Below the pieces are notes generated by a model. The model did not search any database. It was not told where the DNA came from and worked only from the letters and a program-made list of their open reading frames with translations. A DNA stretch of 64,000 nucleotides. Origin: Bacillota bacterium. Its GTDB lineage: Bacteria > Bacillota > Bacilli > Bacillales > Cytobacillaceae. The stretch's first letter is position 1. The number at the start of each line of letters is the position of its first letter. Made by a program: the position numbers and the translations under genes. The stretch covers positions 53,880 through 117,879 of the forward strand of contig JAUZPL010000004.1 in the NCBI GenBank assembly GCA_030705955.1, given 5' to 3'. Positions 42,604-52,800 of the stretch are shown here, piece after piece.

Positions 42604-42747
42604 ATGTTGGATTTTACCTGGAAAGTATTTAGTCAAACAGGTAATATAAACACATATCTTCTCTTTAAAGAGCTTGAGAAGGAGAAACAAGAAATACCCG
42701 GTAATCTGGATGAAGAGCTAGCACAAATCGATTTTCCTGTTTCATAA
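42604..42747 (+). CDS. yqzL: YqzL family small protein
   Basis: 47 aa: MLDFTWKVFSQTGNINTYLL, then a Glu/Lys-rich region and ...DFPVS. Same position and size as B. subtilis YqzL between era and recO. AAAGGTGGGG precedes the ATG. No known function. Confidence 0.9.
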   Translation: MLDFTWKVFSQTGNINTYLLFKELEKEKQEIPGNLDEELAQIDFPVS

Positions 42748-42777
42748 GTTTGTCTATAGCCCATGGATGGTGATTAG

Positions 42778-43530
42778 ATGCTGCAAAAGTGTGAAGGCAT
42801 TGTTATTAGGGCAACGGATTACGGTGAAACAAATAAAGTTGTCACGTTCTATACGAGAGAGTGGGGAAAGATAGGAGTTATGGCAAGAGGTGCCAAAAAG
42901 CCTAATAGCCGTCTTTCCGCTATCACTCAGCTTTTTACTCACGGCTACTTTTTAGTAAATAAGGGGTCTGGGTTAGGAAGTTTGCAGCAAGGAGAAATCA
43001 TTTCGTCAATGAGATCCATTCGGGAAGACATATTTTTAACGGCATACTCTAGTTATATTCTTGAATTAACGGATAGAAGTACCGAAGAAAATAAATCAAA
43101 TCCCTTTCTGTTTGAACTGCTTTATCAAACTTTAAATTATTTGAATGAAGGCTATGATCAGGATGTTTTAACACATATTTATGAATTAAAAATGTTAAAT
43201 GTCTTAGGATTATACCCTATATTAAATAAATGTTCCGTCTGCGGTAGTACAGACGGACATTTCTCTTTTTCTATTCGAGAAGGAGGATTTCTTTGTCATC
43301 GATGTTTAGATAAGGATGCCTATCACTTAAAAATTTCACAGGCAACCGTTAAATTACTAAGACTATTTTATTATTTTGACTTATCAAGACTAGGGAATAT
43401 TTCTGTAAAGAAAGAAACAAAGATGGAATTGAAAAAAATTATCTCAGCCTATTATGATGAATATTCAGGACTTCATCTTAAATCAAAAAAGTTTCTAGAT
43501 TCTATTGATCAATTTCGAAATTTAATTTAA
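42778..43530 (+). CDS. recO: DNA repair protein RecO
   Basis: 250 aa. N-terminal OB-fold ([19 protein letters not shown]), helical middle and C-terminal four-cysteine zinc site (CSVCG and CHRC). It helps RecF/RecR load RecA at gaps. ATG 42778 follows GGATGGTG. Confidence 0.96.
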   Translation: MLQKCEGIVIRATDYGETNKVVTFYTREWGKIGVMARGAKKPNSRLSAITQLFTHGYFLVNKGSGLGSLQQGEIISSMRSIREDIFLTAYSSYILELTDRSTEENKSNPFLFELLYQTLNYLNEGYDQDVLTHIYELKMLNVLGLYPILNKCSVCGSTDGHFSFSIREGGFLCHRCLDKDAYHLKISQATVKLLRLFYYFDLSRLGNISVKKETKMELKKIISAYYDEYSGLHLKSKKFLDSIDQFRNLI

Positions 43531-43539
43531 TTGACCATG

Positions 43540-43568
43540 TTGACATTTCTTTATGTTTTGGTTACTAT
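43540..43568 (+). promoter_or_regulatory. SigA promoter of the glyS T-box transcript
   Basis: TTGACA, 17-bp spacer, TACTAT, just after the recO stop codon. Confidence 0.82.
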
Positions 43569-43574
43569 TTCTTT

Positions 43575-43798
43575 AATATTAAATAGTTGCTGTGAAGGAA
43601 AAGAGTACTTAGTTATTCCTATAAAAGCGAACCTAGGATAGTGGAAGCTAGGGTATAGATTTCTAAGGAAGGCGTTCTTGAGCAACATGTTGCGTTTTTA
43701 AAGAGGCTGTCATCGTATGACAGCAATTAGGGTGGAACCGCGGGTAACTCTCGTCCCTATGCTTTCTTAAGCATAGGAGACGGGAGTTTTTTATTTTA
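43575..43798 (+). ncRNA. T-box leader (glycine) with intrinsic terminator
   Basis: The T-box sequence AGGGTGGAACCGCGG is at 43729-43743. It is followed by a terminator, ACTCTCGTCcCTATGCT / AGCATAGgaGACGGGAGT + T6 (about 43746-43793). Stem I features (GAGTA-like loop near 43600, hairpin CCTAG...CTAGG at 43632-43652) come before. A GGC at 43671-43673 is a plausible glycine specifier, inferred from the downstream gene and not from a folded model. Uncharged tRNA-Gly would prevent termination. Confidence 0.93.
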
Positions 43799-43818
43799 AT
43801 AAAAAGGAGTAGGTAAAA

Positions 43819-45201
43819 ATGAGTGTAACGATGGAACAAATTGTTTCCCATGCCAAACATAGAGGATTTGTTTTCCCAGGTTCAGAGATATATGGTGGTC
43901 TTGCAAACACTTGGGATTATGGTCCTCTTGGCGTGGAATTAAAAAATAATATTAAAGAGGCATGGCGCAAGAAATTTATCCAAGAGTCACCATATAATGT
44001 TGGATTAGATTCAGCGATCTTAATGAACCCAAAAACATGGGAAGCATCAGGACATATTGGGAACTTTAACGATCCAATGATAGATTGTAAAAACTGTAAA
44101 GCAAGGCACCGTGCAGATAAATTAATTGAAAATGCTCTTGATGAAAAGGGTATTGAAATGGTTGTAGACGGTCTTCCATTTGAAAAAATGGAGGAACTTA
44201 TAAAGGAAAATAATATTGCATGTCCAGATTGCGGGAGTCATGATTTTACAGGAATCCGTCAATTTAACTTAATGTTTAAAACATTTCAAGGTGTGACTGA
44301 AACGAGCACGAATGAAATTTTCCTTCGACCTGAAACAGCACAGGGCATTTTTGTTAATTTCAAAAACGTCCAACGCACAATGAGAAAGAAAGTTCCATTT
44401 GGTATTGCACAGATTGGGAAAAGTTTCCGGAATGAGATTACACCAGGGAATTTCACTTTTAGAACAAGAGAATTTGAACAAATGGAGCTTGAATTTTTCT
44501 GTAAACCTGGAAGTGAATTAGAATGGTTTGCCTATTGGAAACAACTTGCGGAAAAATGGCTGTTTTCACTTGGAATGACAAAAGAAAATTTACGACTTCG
44601 TGATCACTCTGAAGAAGAACTTTCCCATTATAGTAATGCTACTACTGATTTTGAGTACAAATTTCCATTTGGCTGGGGGGAACTTTGGGGGATTGCTTCG
44701 AGAACGGATTATGATTTAAAACAGCATATGAAATATTCCGGAGAAGACTTCCATTATCTTGATCCCGAAACAAATGAAAAATATATTCCGTACTGTATAG
44801 AGCCTTCCCTTGGAGCAGACCGAGTTACATTGGCATTTTTAATTGATGCATATGACGAAGAACAACTGGAAGATGGTACTTCAAGAACAGTTATGCATTT
44901 GCATCCAGCCCTTGCTCCATATAAGGCTGCAGTACTTCCTTTATCGAAAAAGCTTTCAGAAGAGGCTAAAGAAGTATTTTCTACATTATCAAAGTATTTC
45001 TTAGTTGATTATGATGAAGCTGGTTCAATCGGTAAAAGGTATCGTCGCCATGATGAGGTTGGTACACCATTCTGTATCACCTATGATTTTGATTCAAAGG
45101 AAGACCAAATGGTAACCGTCAGGGACCGAGATACAATGGAACAAAAACGAATTCCAATTTCTGAACTTGTCGGATTTATACAGGAAAAACTTCAATTTTA
45201 A
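43819..45201 (+). CDS. glyS: Glycine--tRNA ligase (single-chain, class II)
   Basis: 460 aa dimeric-type GlyRS, the form without a separate beta chain. Zinc-site cysteines CKNCK and CPDCGSH, motif 2 [19 protein letters not shown], motif 3 near EPSLGADR, and an anticodon-binding C-terminal domain. AAAAAGGAG precedes the ATG. Controlled by the upstream T-box. Confidence 0.96.
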   Translation: MSVTMEQIVSHAKHRGFVFPGSEIYGGLANTWDYGPLGVELKNNIKEAWRKKFIQESPYNVGLDSAILMNPKTWEASGHIGNFNDPMIDCKNCKARHRADKLIENALDEKGIEMVVDGLPFEKMEELIKENNIACPDCGSHDFTGIRQFNLMFKTFQGVTETSTNEIFLRPETAQGIFVNFKNVQRTMRKKVPFGIAQIGKSFRNEITPGNFTFRTREFEQMELEFFCKPGSELEWFAYWKQLAEKWLFSLGMTKENLRLRDHSEEELSHYSNATTDFEYKFPFGWGELWGIASRTDYDLKQHMKYSGEDFHYLDPETNEKYIPYCIEPSLGADRVTLAFLIDAYDEEQLEDGTSRTVMHLHPALAPYKAAVLPLSKKLSEEAKEVFSTLSKYFLVDYDEAGSIGKRYRRHDEVGTPFCITYDFDSKEDQMVTVRDRDTMEQKRIPISELVGFIQEKLQF

Positions 45202-45212
45202 CGTAAATAAGT

Positions 45213-45249
45213 CAAAAAAGGTACAGGATGATTTCTGTACCTTTTTTTA
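45213..45249 (+). terminator. Terminator of glyS
   Basis: AAAAAGGTACAG/CTGTACCTTTTT with 8-nt loop. Confidence 0.9.
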
Positions 45250-45363
45250 AAAATGACGGAATACTTTCCAAAAGAAATAATTAGGTTATAATAATTTTAT
45301 AAAAGTATAGCTTTATTAAATTTAATAGGTGATGCTACATAGGATTTTAGGTGGTGAGGACAT

Positions 45364-45987
45364 ATCGAACTGAATAAGCGTCAAGAGTTGATTTTACAAA
45401 TTGTGAAGGAAAATGGACCAATAACAGGTGAGCACATTGCTGATCAATTGAACTTAACAAGGGCTACACTGAGACCAGATTTAGCCATTTTAACGATGGC
45501 TGGTTATTTAGATGCTAGGCCACGTGTCGGTTATTTCTATACTGGAAAATCAAGTACCCAGCTTTTAACGGAAAACCTTCAAAAAATTTATGTTAAGGAC
45601 TATCAATCGATTCCAGTAGTAGTAAATGAAAATATTTCTGTATATGATGCAATCTGTACCATGTTTTTGGAGGATGTAGGAACATTATTTGTTGTGGATC
45701 AACAATCCTTGTTAGCAGGTGTATTATCAAGGAAAGATCTATTAAGAGCAAGCATAGGAAAACAAGAGTTGACGGCCCTCCCTATCAACATTATTATGAC
45801 AAGGATGCCAAATATTACGATGTGTGAACGGGAAGATCTATTAATCCATATTGCAAAAAGACTTATTCAAAAGCAAATTGATGCCATACCCGTCGTAAGA
45901 AAAGTAGAAAAAGGGTATGAAGTTTTAGGAAGAATTACAAAAACAAACATCGCAAAGGCTTTTGTAGAGCTTGGGGCAGATGTTTAG
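45364..45987 (+). CDS. ccpN: CcpN-type repressor (HTH plus two CBS domains)
   Basis: N-terminal winged helix (GPITGEHIADQLNLTRATLRP) and two CBS domains, closely like B. subtilis CcpN, which represses gapB and pckA on glycolytic carbon. Homology is continuous from ELNKRQELILQ, yet no ATG, GTG or TTG is available there: the frame has TGA at 45355, then GGA CAT ATC GAA CTG. The Shine-Dalgarno GGTGGTGAGG points to ATC 45364 or CTG 45370. The first conventional codon, TTG 45388, would cut into the domain. Feature begins at ATC; the start is uncertain. ppsR follows, as in B. subtilis. Confidence 0.88.
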   Translation: MELNKRQELILQIVKENGPITGEHIADQLNLTRATLRPDLAILTMAGYLDARPRVGYFYTGKSSTQLLTENLQKIYVKDYQSIPVVVNENISVYDAICTMFLEDVGTLFVVDQQSLLAGVLSRKDLLRASIGKQELTALPINIIMTRMPNITMCEREDLLIHIAKRLIQKQIDAIPVVRKVEKGYEVLGRITKTNIAKAFVELGADV

Positions 45988-46017
45988 TGAGATCTAATGA
46001 AGGAGCTGGTAAAGAAA

Positions 46018-46821
46018 ATGGGTATACCAGTTGTATATGTTGTATCAGACTCAGTTGGGGAAACAGCAGAATTAGTAACAAAGGCAGCCATTACACAATT
46101 TAATGGTTCTGGATTATTGATTAAAAGATTTCCTTATGTAGAGGATATTGGGAATATAACAGATGTCATTTCCCTGGCTAAAGTGGATAATGGTATGATT
46201 GCCTATACGCTTGTGAAGCCGGAAATGCGTATTCAAATGAAGGAGAAGTCGGAAGAAGCAGGAGTCTATGCTGTTGATTTAATCGGCCCTTTAATGGATC
46301 AAATCCAATTGTTTATTGGGAAAAAGCCGCTTTGTGAGCCAGGTTTAGTTAGAAAGCTAGATGAGGATTATTTCAAAAAGGTGGAAGCAATTGAATTTGC
46401 AGTTAAATATGATGATGGACGAGACCCAAGAGGTATATTAAAAGCTGATATAGTTTTGGTAGGTGTTTCAAGAACTTCAAAAACGCCTCTGTCACAATAT
46501 TTAGCACATAAACGTATAAAGGTAGCAAATGTTCCGCTTGTCCCAGAGGTTGACCCTCCAGAGGAATTATATAGGGTTCCTTCTGAAAAATGCTTTGGAT
46601 TAAAAATAAGTCCTGAAAAATTGAATAACATTAGAAGGGAACGTTTGATTTCTTTAGGTTTAAATGATAAAGCAAGCTACGCAAATATTGAGCGAATTAA
46701 AGAGGAATTAAATTTTTTTGAAAAAGTGGTTTCAAAAATTAAGTGTCCAGTTATCGATGTAACAAATAAGGCAGTTGAAGAAACAGCAAATGTAATTATT
46801 AATTACATACAGAATAAATAA
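46018..46821 (+). CDS. Pyruvate, phosphate/water dikinase regulatory protein (DUF299)
   Basis: 267 aa bifunctional kinase/pyrophosphorylase family (YqfL in B. subtilis). P-loop [11 protein letters not shown] and invariant [15 protein letters not shown] and [13 protein letters not shown] 46018 ([18 protein letters not shown]) has AAGGAG about 12 bases upstream; ATG 45997 would add 7 residues. It is in the same operon as ccpN, and YqfL modulates CcpN activity in B. subtilis. Confidence 0.93.
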   Translation: MGIPVVYVVSDSVGETAELVTKAAITQFNGSGLLIKRFPYVEDIGNITDVISLAKVDNGMIAYTLVKPEMRIQMKEKSEEAGVYAVDLIGPLMDQIQLFIGKKPLCEPGLVRKLDEDYFKKVEAIEFAVKYDDGRDPRGILKADIVLVGVSRTSKTPLSQYLAHKRIKVANVPLVPEVDPPEELYRVPSEKCFGLKISPEKLNNIRRERLISLGLNDKASYANIERIKEELNFFEKVVSKIKCPVIDVTNKAVEETANVIINYIQNK

Positions 46822-46833
46822 AAATATTCTCTG

Positions 46834-46862
46834 CACATAATCGGATGGTTATGTGTTTTTTC
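46834..46862 (+). terminator. Terminator after the ccpN operon
   Basis: CACATAA/TTATGTG stem with 8-nt loop followed by TTTTTT. Confidence 0.75.
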
Positions 46863-47087
46863 TATTGATAGAAGGTTAAAAAAATAATAAATAATGATAG
46901 CAAAATTGAAAAAAATGTACTATAATAAAAAATTGTGATAAAAATGTATCTTTTTAGGTTTAGACTGGCATATGAACGAATAAACTATTTATTGTTAGAT
47001 GTCAAGAAAACCTATTGAAAAAAATTCGACATAATTCCTCTAATTAAAACTTTGAGGGTAAAGAAGGAATATGTGGAGTGATGTAGA

Positions 47088-47557
47088 ATTATTACTAATA
47101 AAAAGGGCGTTCCAACACTTTTTATTGATGCAGACTTATGCCCGGTAAAAGATGAAATTGTCGAAATTGCTTCCCAATTTCCAATTCAACTTCTTTTTGT
47201 TGCATCTTACAATCATGTAAGAAATGACTCTCTTCATTCTTCATGGCATTATGTCGACATGAGTAAAGAAGCAGTTGATTTTTACATCGAAACCATTCGA
47301 ACAGGGGAGATATTGTTGTAACCCAAGATATTGGTCTTGCTTCGAACCTACTTTTAATAGGGGTAAAGGTTTTATCTTCAAGGGGGACCTTATTTGAAGA
47401 AAAAGAAATTCAAACTGCACTTGACTTTAGGGATTTAAAAGCAAAGGCTAGGAGAAAAGGTGTTTATGGAAAAGGTCCCAAACCATTCACTGCAAAAGAT
47501 AGAGAAAATTTTATCGTTAAACTAACAGAAATTTTGTCGAAATTTGCAGGATTTTAA
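47088..47557 (+). pseudogene. yqxD: YaiI/YqxD family protein (DUF188), frameshifted
   Basis: The first frame reads KGVPTLFIDADLCPVKDEIVEIA...DFYIETIRTGE and stops at 47319. The conserved continuation DIVVTQDIGLASNLLL...KGPKPFTAKDRE occupies another frame from 47309 to the TAA at 47555. The change is equal to a 2-base gain (GAGA for GA) or a 1-base loss near 47306-47310. The start is also abnormal: after a TGA at 47079 only ATT 47088 is available, with GGAG about 10 bases upstream. NYN/PIN-like domain, function unknown. Either a pseudogene or a sequence error; it sits between ppsR and dnaG as expected. Confidence 0.85.
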
Positions 47558-47601
47558 AGAACATTTACCGAATACCTAGTTGTTAAAATGGAGTTGTTTT
47601 C

Positions 47602-49410
47602 ATGGCAGAACTGATTGCCGAAGAAAAAATTGATCAAATTCGTCAGGCTGTTGATATTGTTGAAGTAATTGGTGATTACGTTCAGCTAAAAAAACAAGGA
47701 CGAAATTACTTCGGATTATGTCCATTCCATGGAGAAAATACACCATCGTTTTCTGTATCACCTGATAAGCAAATTTTCCATTGCTTTGGTTGTGGAGCGG
47801 GTGGAAATATTTTTTCATTTTTAATGGAGCTTGAAGGAATTTCATTTCATGAAGCAGCTGTCCGTCTCGCTGATAAAGCAAATATTGAACTTCAATTAAA
47901 TCACACAGAGCTTAATAAAGAAAAAGGCATTTCAAGTGAACTACAAGCAATATATGATGCTCATGAGCTTCTATGTAAATTCTATCATCACTTGCTTGTG
48001 AACACAAAAGATGGTCAGCATGCACTTGAATATTTGTTAAGTAGAGGATTTACTAGGGAATCGATTGATAAATTTCAAATTGGATACTCGCTTCATTCTT
48101 GGGATTTTATTTATAAGTTCTTAGCTAAAAGAGACTTTAAGGCAGAATGGATGGAAAAAGCCGGATTGATCATTAGAAGTGAACGAGACGGTTCTTATTT
48201 TGACCGATTCCGTGATCGGATTATGTTTCCAATTTTCGATCGTAATGGTAAAACGGTTGCTTTTTCTGGGAGAACATTGGGTTCAGAAGAACCAAAATAT
48301 TTAAATAGCCCAGAAACAGTAATCTTTAATAAAAGTAAAATTTTATATAATTTCCATTTAGCTAGGCCACATATTCGAAGAACACATCAAGCAGTTCTCT
48401 TTGAAGGATTTGCTGATGTTATCTCTTCTGATCGAGCTGGTGTAAAAAATGGTATTGCAACAATGGGGACTTCCTTAACAGAATCCCATATTTCATTAAT
48501 TCGTCAGAATGTAGAGTCTGTAACCATTTGCTATGATTCTGATAAGGCAGGAATCGAGGCTGCTTTTCGGGCAGGGAAGCTCCTTACGGATGCTGGGAGT
48601 GCCATTAAGGTAGCATTAATGCCGGATGGACTTGATCCAGACGAATATATAAAGAAATATGGTGATGATAAGTTTCAAACGGAAGTAATTGGAGCAAGCT
48701 TAACATGGATGTCATTTAAGTTTCTGTACTATCGAAGAGGAAAAAATCTTCAAAATGAAGGAGATCAACTCGAGTATATCGAACAGATACTTAAAGAGAT
48801 TAGTGCTCTTACGAAGGCAGTTGAAAGAGATCATTATTTAAGGCAACTTGCCTCTGAATTTTCTCTTTCAATCGATGCATTAAAAGAGCAACAAAGACAT
48901 ATTTTTTTCTCTGAAAAGAGAAAATCACAATCGGAAAACAAGGCAGGCAAAGTACCAATTGTTATTCCTAAACAAGTTAGTGAACTAAAGCCAGCATATT
49001 ATACAGCAGAGAGACGGTTAATTAGGCATATGCTTAAAAATCGTGATATTGCTTACAGGGTACAGGAATTATTACAAGGAAATACATTTAATACAGATGA
49101 ACATCAAGCTATTATTACCTATTTATTTGGATTTTACGAAAACCATTTTCACTCTGATTCCAGTGCATTTTTAAACTATATTCAAGATGACAAACTTAGG
49201 AGAATTGTGGCGAACATTGAAATGATGGCCATAAACGAAGAGTTAAGTGATCAAGAATTAATGGATTATCTTAAACAGGTGTTGAATTATCAAAAATGGT
49301 TAAAGATAAAGGAAAAGGAAGCAGAAGAAAAGGAAGCTGAACGTAAGCAAGATTATCGAAAAGCTGCTACAATCGCAATGGAGATTATTCAATTGCGGAA
49401 ATCATTATAA
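47602..49410 (+). CDS. dnaG: DNA primase DnaG
   Basis: 602 aa, near the B. subtilis length (603). N-terminal zinc domain with CPFHGENTPSFSVSPDK and HCFGCGAGG, catalytic TOPRIM region with LFEGFADVISSDRAG and CYDSDKAG, and a helicase-interacting C-terminal domain. ATG 47602, with GGAGTTG upstream. Part of the dnaG-sigA macromolecular synthesis operon. Confidence 0.97.
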   Translation: MAELIAEEKIDQIRQAVDIVEVIGDYVQLKKQGRNYFGLCPFHGENTPSFSVSPDKQIFHCFGCGAGGNIFSFLMELEGISFHEAAVRLADKANIELQLNHTELNKEKGISSELQAIYDAHELLCKFYHHLLVNTKDGQHALEYLLSRGFTRESIDKFQIGYSLHSWDFIYKFLAKRDFKAEWMEKAGLIIRSERDGSYFDRFRDRIMFPIFDRNGKTVAFSGRTLGSEEPKYLNSPETVIFNKSKILYNFHLARPHIRRTHQAVLFEGFADVISSDRAGVKNGIATMGTSLTESHISLIRQNVESVTICYDSDKAGIEAAFRAGKLLTDAGSAIKVALMPDGLDPDEYIKKYGDDKFQTEVIGASLTWMSFKFLYYRRGKNLQNEGDQLEYIEQILKEISALTKAVERDHYLRQLASEFSLSIDALKEQQRHIFFSEKRKSQSENKAGKVPIVIPKQVSELKPAYYTAERRLIRHMLKNRDIAYRVQELLQGNTFNTDEHQAIITYLFGFYENHFHSDSSAFLNYIQDDKLRRIVANIEMMAINEELSDQELMDYLKQVLNYQKWLKIKEKEAEEKEAERKQDYRKAATIAMEIIQLRKSL

Positions 49411-49454
49411 ATGGCTATTACGAATAGTTTTAATTTTTAGAAGGAGGGGGACCA

Positions 49455-50588
49455 ATGGCGGAAAAATCAGCCCGCTCAAAAGAGGTCGAAAATGAATTAT
49501 TGACCCTTGAACAAGTAAAACACCAGTTAACTGAACTGGGAAAGAAGACCGGAGTCCTTGCCTACGATGATATTGCAGAAAAAATGGCTAATTTCGAGTT
49601 AGATTCTGATCAAATGGATGAATTCTATGAATTTCTTGGTGATCAAGGAATTGAATTGGTTGGCACAAATGAGGATGACGATGATCCAAATATCAAGGAA
49701 TTAGAAAAAGGGGATGACGATGAATTTGATCTAAATGATCTTAGTGTCCCTCCAGGTGTTAAAATCAATGACCCTGTTCGTATGTACTTGAAAGAAATTG
49801 GTCGTGTAGATTTGTTGTCTGCAGAAGAAGAAATTAAACTTGCTAAAAGAATTGAAGAGGGAGATGAAGAGGCAAAGCGCAGATTAGCTGAGGCTAACCT
49901 TCGTCTTGTTGTCAGCATCGCTAAACGCTATGTCGGCAGGGGAATGTTGTTTCTTGATTTAATTCAAGAAGGCAATATGGGTTTAATCAAAGCAGTAGAA
50001 AAGTTTGATTATAATAAAGGATATAAGTTTAGTACGTACGCCACATGGTGGATTCGTCAAGCAATTACAAGAGCAATTGCCGATCAGGCAAGAACAATTC
50101 GTATTCCAGTTCATATGGTTGAGACCATTAATAAATTAATTCGGGTACAGCGACAATTACTTCAGGATTTAGGACGTGAACCTACTCCAGAGGAAATTGG
50201 GGAAGATATGGATTTACCACCAGATAAGGTAAGAGAAATTTTAAAAATTGCTCAGGAGCCTGTTTCACTTGAAACACCAATTGGTGAAGAAGATGATTCA
50301 CATCTTGGCGATTTTATCGAGGATCAAGATGCCACATCACCATCTGAACATGCTGCATACGAATTATTAAAAGAGCAGCTTGAAGACGTTCTTGATACAT
50401 TAACAGACCGGGAAGAGAATGTTCTACGTCTCCGTTTTGGACTTGATGATGGCAGGACTCGTACCCTTGAAGAAGTTGGTAAGGTATTTGGTGTAACCCG
50501 CGAGCGTATTCGCCAAATTGAAGCAAAAGCATTACGTAAGCTGAGACATCCTAGTCGGAGCAAAAGGTTAAAGGACTTTTTAGAATAA
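49455..50588 (+). CDS. sigA: Primary sigma factor SigA (RpoD)
   Basis: 377 aa (B. subtilis 371). Region 1.1 remnant at the N-terminus, region 2 with [15 protein letters not shown] and [17 protein letters not shown], and region 4 [31 protein letters not shown] precedes the ATG. 44 bp after dnaG; ends in a strong hairpin. Confidence 0.98.
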   Translation: MAEKSARSKEVENELLTLEQVKHQLTELGKKTGVLAYDDIAEKMANFELDSDQMDEFYEFLGDQGIELVGTNEDDDDPNIKELEKGDDDEFDLNDLSVPPGVKINDPVRMYLKEIGRVDLLSAEEEIKLAKRIEEGDEEAKRRLAEANLRLVVSIAKRYVGRGMLFLDLIQEGNMGLIKAVEKFDYNKGYKFSTYATWWIRQAITRAIADQARTIRIPVHMVETINKLIRVQRQLLQDLGREPTPEEIGEDMDLPPDKVREILKIAQEPVSLETPIGEEDDSHLGDFIEDQDATSPSEHAAYELLKEQLEDVLDTLTDREENVLRLRFGLDDGRTRTLEEVGKVFGVTRERIRQIEAKALRKLRHPSRSKRLKDFLE

Positions 50589-50601
50589 AAAATATGAAAT
50601 G

Positions 50602-50635
50602 AAGTTTACTTCTTATTAGAAGTAGACTTTTTTTG
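50602..50635 (+). terminator. Terminator of dnaG-sigA
   Basis: AAGTtTACTTCT-TATT-AGAAGTAGACTT then T-run. Confidence 0.9.
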
Positions 50636-50776
50636 TTTCTTAAACATTCTCTGGAAGCTGCAAAATTGTATTTAGCCATTTTTGAATACGTTTCCTGTAT
50701 TTATTTTACTGAATAATCTTTCATTTGGCAAATAGGCCAATAATCCTTGATTAAAAATTTAAAAACTTATTAATAT

Positions 50777-50804
50777 TTTGAAAATTATTAAAGTTATCAT
50801 ATAA
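50777..50804 (+). promoter_or_regulatory. SigA promoter of the acyl-CoA dehydrogenase gene
   Basis: TTGAAA, 16-bp spacer, TATAAT, 45 bp before the GTG start. Confidence 0.65.
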
Positions 50805-50807
50805 TAA

Positions 50808-50824
50808 ATTGAAAGCGCATTCAA
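50808..50824 (+). promoter_or_regulatory. Candidate cre (CcpA) site
   Basis: TTGAAAGCGCATTCAA fits the catabolite-response pattern WTGNAARCGNWWWCAW. It lies right after the -10 box, over the expected transcription start, where CcpA binding represses. Confidence 0.55.
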
Positions 50825-50849
50825 CATTGATGCAAAAGGGGGATTTTGG

Positions 50850-51989
50850 GTGAATTTTGATTTAACAGAAGAACAGCAAATGATTAAGAATACCATTCGG
50901 GAATTTGCAAGTGAAGAAGTTGCACCAGGTGCTCTTGAAAGGGATAAAAATAAAAAATTTCCGATAGAGGTTTTTCAAAAGTTATCTAGGATGGGAATGA
51001 TGGGCCTTCCTTTTCCAGAAGAATATGGCGGGGGTGGGGCAGATACGATTAGTTTCGCAATTGTTACTGAGGAGTTAAGCAGGGCTTGTGGATCAACTGG
51101 AATTACGTATTCTGCACATATTTCATTAGGTGGGGCACCAATACATTTATTTGGCACAGAAGAACAAAAAAGAAGGTATTTAACACCAATCTGTTCGGGA
51201 GAATCATTTGGTGCTTTTGGGCTTACTGAGCCGAATGCAGGTTCTGATGCAGGTGGAACACGAACTTCAGCCAAGGAAATGGATGAAATGTTTGTCATTA
51301 ACGGAAATAAGTGTTTTATTACAAATGCAAGCTTTGCAAAACATCTGGCTATAACTGCCATTACAGGAGAAGAAGTAGGGAAAAAGGAAATCAGTGCCAT
51401 CATTGTTCCAACAAATACCCCGGGCTTTAAAATATTTGATCACTATGAAAAAATGGGCTTAAATGCCTCTAATACAACAGAACTTGTATTGGAAAATGTA
51501 AAAGTCCCAACTGATCATTTATTAGGCAAAAAGGGTGAAGGTTTTAAACAATTTTTAATTACACTTGATGGAGGTCGAATTGGTATAGGTGCTATGGCAG
51601 TGGGAATTGCACAATCAGCCTTGGAGAAGTCCTTACAATATGCAAAGGAGCGTATACAGTTTGGTAATTCTATATCCTCCTTCCAAGCTATCCAGTTTAA
51701 GCTTGCTGATATGGCCATGAAGGTAGAATTAGCCCGTAATATGGTTTATAAGGCTGCTTGGCTAAAAGATCAAGGAAGGCCATTTAAAAAAGAAGCAGCA
51801 ATGTGTAAGTTGTATGCCTCGGAAATTTGCATGGAAGTAACTAACCAAGCTGTTCAGATTCATGGGGGATACGGTTATATGAAAGAATACCATGTAGAAA
51901 GATTAATGAGAGATGCAAAGCTTCTGGAAATTGGGGAAGGTACTTCGGAAATACAAAGAACTGTTATTTCTAGAGAAATCGGATGTTAA
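50850..51989 (+). CDS. Acyl-CoA dehydrogenase
   Basis: 379 aa flavoprotein of fatty-acid or branched-chain acyl-CoA oxidation. FAD-binding FGLTEPNAGSDAGG, VITNAS-like segment NKCFITNASF, ASNTTELVLENVKVP, and the C-terminal GEGTSEIQR carrying the usual catalytic Glu. GTG start with GGGGGATT upstream. It lies alone between sigA and cccA; in B. subtilis these are adjacent, so this is an extra gene here. Exact chain-length specificity cannot be told. Confidence 0.92.
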   Translation: MNFDLTEEQQMIKNTIREFASEEVAPGALERDKNKKFPIEVFQKLSRMGMMGLPFPEEYGGGGADTISFAIVTEELSRACGSTGITYSAHISLGGAPIHLFGTEEQKRRYLTPICSGESFGAFGLTEPNAGSDAGGTRTSAKEMDEMFVINGNKCFITNASFAKHLAITAITGEEVGKKEISAIIVPTNTPGFKIFDHYEKMGLNASNTTELVLENVKVPTDHLLGKKGEGFKQFLITLDGGRIGIGAMAVGIAQSALEKSLQYAKERIQFGNSISSFQAIQFKLADMAMKVELARNMVYKAAWLKDQGRPFKKEAAMCKLYASEICMEVTNQAVQIHGGYGYMKEYHVERLMRDAKLLEIGEGTSEIQRTVISREIGC

Positions 51990-52265
51990 TAAAAAAAAAT
52001 GGGAAGGATAATCAAGAATACCTTTAGATATAAAACGATAAACCTTTAGAGTGGAATCATAGGGGGTTCTGTGATTCCTTTATTCACTTTGGTCCCTTAT
52101 GGATATACATATTCTTTTCGGAGAAATTTATATTTTTTTTATGAAGTTTATAGTGTTAATGTGATTTTTGGTCTTTTCCTTCGCCAGATTTTAAAGTACA
52201 ATAATAATTGTTTGTACACTATTCATATTTTTTTTCAGTTGTTCTTACATAAGGGAGGTTATGTC

Positions 52266-52640
52266 ATGAAACGCAATCCAATTATTCCTTACATCCTTAT
52301 CATGGTATTTGGAATTGTATTAGTTTTTGCATTGTCTTTTAAGGGGTTAGGTGATGCAAAAGAAATGGCTAAGGATAAAGGTGGAAAACAAACTGAAGCT
52401 ACAACTCAAACTGCTTCTGCTCAAACACCAGACCAAATATACAAACAGACATGTATTGCATGTCACGGGGATCAATATCAAGGTGTAGTTGGCCCTTCTT
52501 TAAAAGGGATTGGGCAAAAGTTATCAAAGGCGCAAATCGAAGACATTGTAACACATGGAAAAGGCAATATGCCGCCTAATCAGGTGTCAGCAGAAATGGC
52601 ACCTAAAATGGCAGATTGGCTCATCAGCGCTACTAAGTAA
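52266..52640 (+). CDS. cccA: Cytochrome c-550 (CccA type)
   Basis: 124 aa. One N-terminal membrane anchor (IIPYILIMVFGIVLVFAL), a Thr/Ala/Gln-rich linker and a c-type heme domain with CIACH and a distal Met (GNMPPN). ATG 52266 follows GGGAGG; longer frame upstream to 52071 lacks a site. The 275-bp gap before it has only a weak stem (GGAATCA/TGATTCC near 52052). Confidence 0.94.
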   Translation: MKRNPIIPYILIMVFGIVLVFALSFKGLGDAKEMAKDKGGKQTEATTQTASAQTPDQIYKQTCIACHGDQYQGVVGPSLKGIGQKLSKAQIEDIVTHGKGNMPPNQVSAEMAPKMADWLISATK

Positions 52641-52661
52641 ATTCAATATTATAAAACGAGG

Positions 52662-52688
52662 GTCCTTTGCATATGTAAAGGACTTTTT
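52662..52688 (+). terminator. Terminator of cccA
   Basis: GTCCTTT/AAAGGAC stem with 8-nt loop and TTTTT. Confidence 0.85.
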
Positions 52689-52800
52689 GTATGTTAAATT
52701 GGAAGAAGATAGTGTGAAGCTTGTAGAGAAATTTGGTATACTACGAAGGTTGGAAAGTAAAAATGGATAATGGAATTGAAAGAGAAGAGTGGTGTTAAGA

